A stretch of 64,000 nt of DNA, taken from contig RPFO01000246.1 of NCBI GenBank assembly GCA_009746045.1, positions 1,671,192 to 1,735,191 of the forward strand, in the 5' to 3' direction. The notes below the pieces were generated by a model. It saw only the letters and a program-made list of their open reading frames with translations, was not told the DNA's origin and ran no database searches. The position numbers were made by a program, and so were the translations under genes. Positions 63,590 to 64,000 of this stretch are shown here, piece by piece. How positions within the stretch are numbered: position 1 is the first letter of the stretch; each line of letters starts with the position of its first letter. This DNA comes from Mesostigma viride. Lineage: Eukaryota > Streptophyta > Mesostigmatophyceae > Mesostigmatales > Mesostigmataceae.

Positions 63590-64000
63590 CTGCGAGGTGA
63601 TGGACCATGGGGGAGGGCAAGCGGCCAGCAAAAGAAGGTGAACCAGCAGGCGAGCGGCACACGACCGAATTCGGCCAGAGGAAGGGGAAGGATAATCCGC
63701 CAGACATAAAGGGGCCTAGGGTTGAAGCGGTCAGGGATCCAAACAGGGAGGAGGCAGCTTCTTAGCACAATAAAAGAAGAGCTAAACAATTGACCCATCC
63801 CACCGATGCCCGTACGGAAGCCCCCACATCCCCACAAATCAAGACTAGCACGCAGCAAGTTGACCCCTGAACTGGCAGGATTCTCAGTTTCCGGAGGACG
63901 CTTTTTGCCCAGTCCCGCCAGCCCGCACGCCAGCCTGCTGTATCCTGTACACTACACCTGATTCCCCCCCACCCCGCATCCTGTATTCCGCATCGATGGC
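63590..64000. other. Window end, presumably an intron or upstream part of the Tup1-like gene
   Basis: No exon could be assigned. The minus-strand frame reaching into 63858 is open but has no recognisable domain before the acceptor at 63589. Confidence 0.3.

Overview
This window is nuclear DNA from a eukaryote, most likely a green alga or another member of the green lineage. The host genes are split by GT-AG introns. One gene is a plant-style bHLH factor that keeps the C-terminal domain of the BIM subfamily, and another matches plant D-2-hydroxyglutarate dehydrogenase block by block. More than half of the window is transposon-derived or satellite DNA. No rRNA gene, intact tRNA gene or CRISPR array was seen. 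Species assignment is not possible from the sequence alone. All exon structures were derived by hand from splice signals, reading-frame continuity and family homology.

Four host genes can be supported. (1) A two-exon DUF1295 / steroid-reductase-like membrane protein (+, 951-2963). (2) A 12-exon D-2-hydroxyglutarate dehydrogenase (-, 41549 to 25587), whose second-last intron carries a roughly 4.1-kb array of an 8-bp repeat and appears to use a GC donor. (3) A BIM-type bHLH transcription factor (+, 43736-50669), divergent from the dehydrogenase across about 2.2 kb. (4) A Tup1-like WD40 corepressor (-, 63589 to 56749; its 5' end lies unresolved or beyond the window). The last two are regulators of transcription; nothing in the sequence ties the four into one pathway.

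The left part (1-25 kb) is mostly a graveyard of nested mobile DNA. It holds a MITE at the very start, a small unknown ORF behind a perfect 26-bp palindrome, and a Mutator-like (MULE) transposase pseudogene with a C-terminal PHD finger, split by a 1.5-kb TIR element. A 0.5-kb inverted-repeat MITE and a LINE ORF1 remnant with its structured 3' tail follow. Next comes a 6,323-bp element with about 29-bp perfect terminal inverted repeats and a TCA target duplication (14647-20969), which carries two divergent genes around a 508-bp palindromic tandem array. A tRNA-Pro-related SINE dimer, retrotransposon 3' ends and a tetranucleotide satellite (23.68-24.36 kb) complete this part.

The region 51-56.6 kb is a second transposon cluster. 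It holds LINE ORF1 copies, including two facing tail to tail as an imperfect 2.7-kb inverted repeat, and the C-terminal end of an RTE-like reverse transcriptase with a (TTAC)n tail. It also holds an uninterrupted copy of the repeat into which the 6.3-kb element inserted, so the insertion site can be reconstructed from this window alone.

The best candidates for something undescribed are the 6.3-kb two-gene transposon, the PHD-fused Mutator transposase, and the short GAGACAACCAGCGCAGG repeat family that recurs on both strands.
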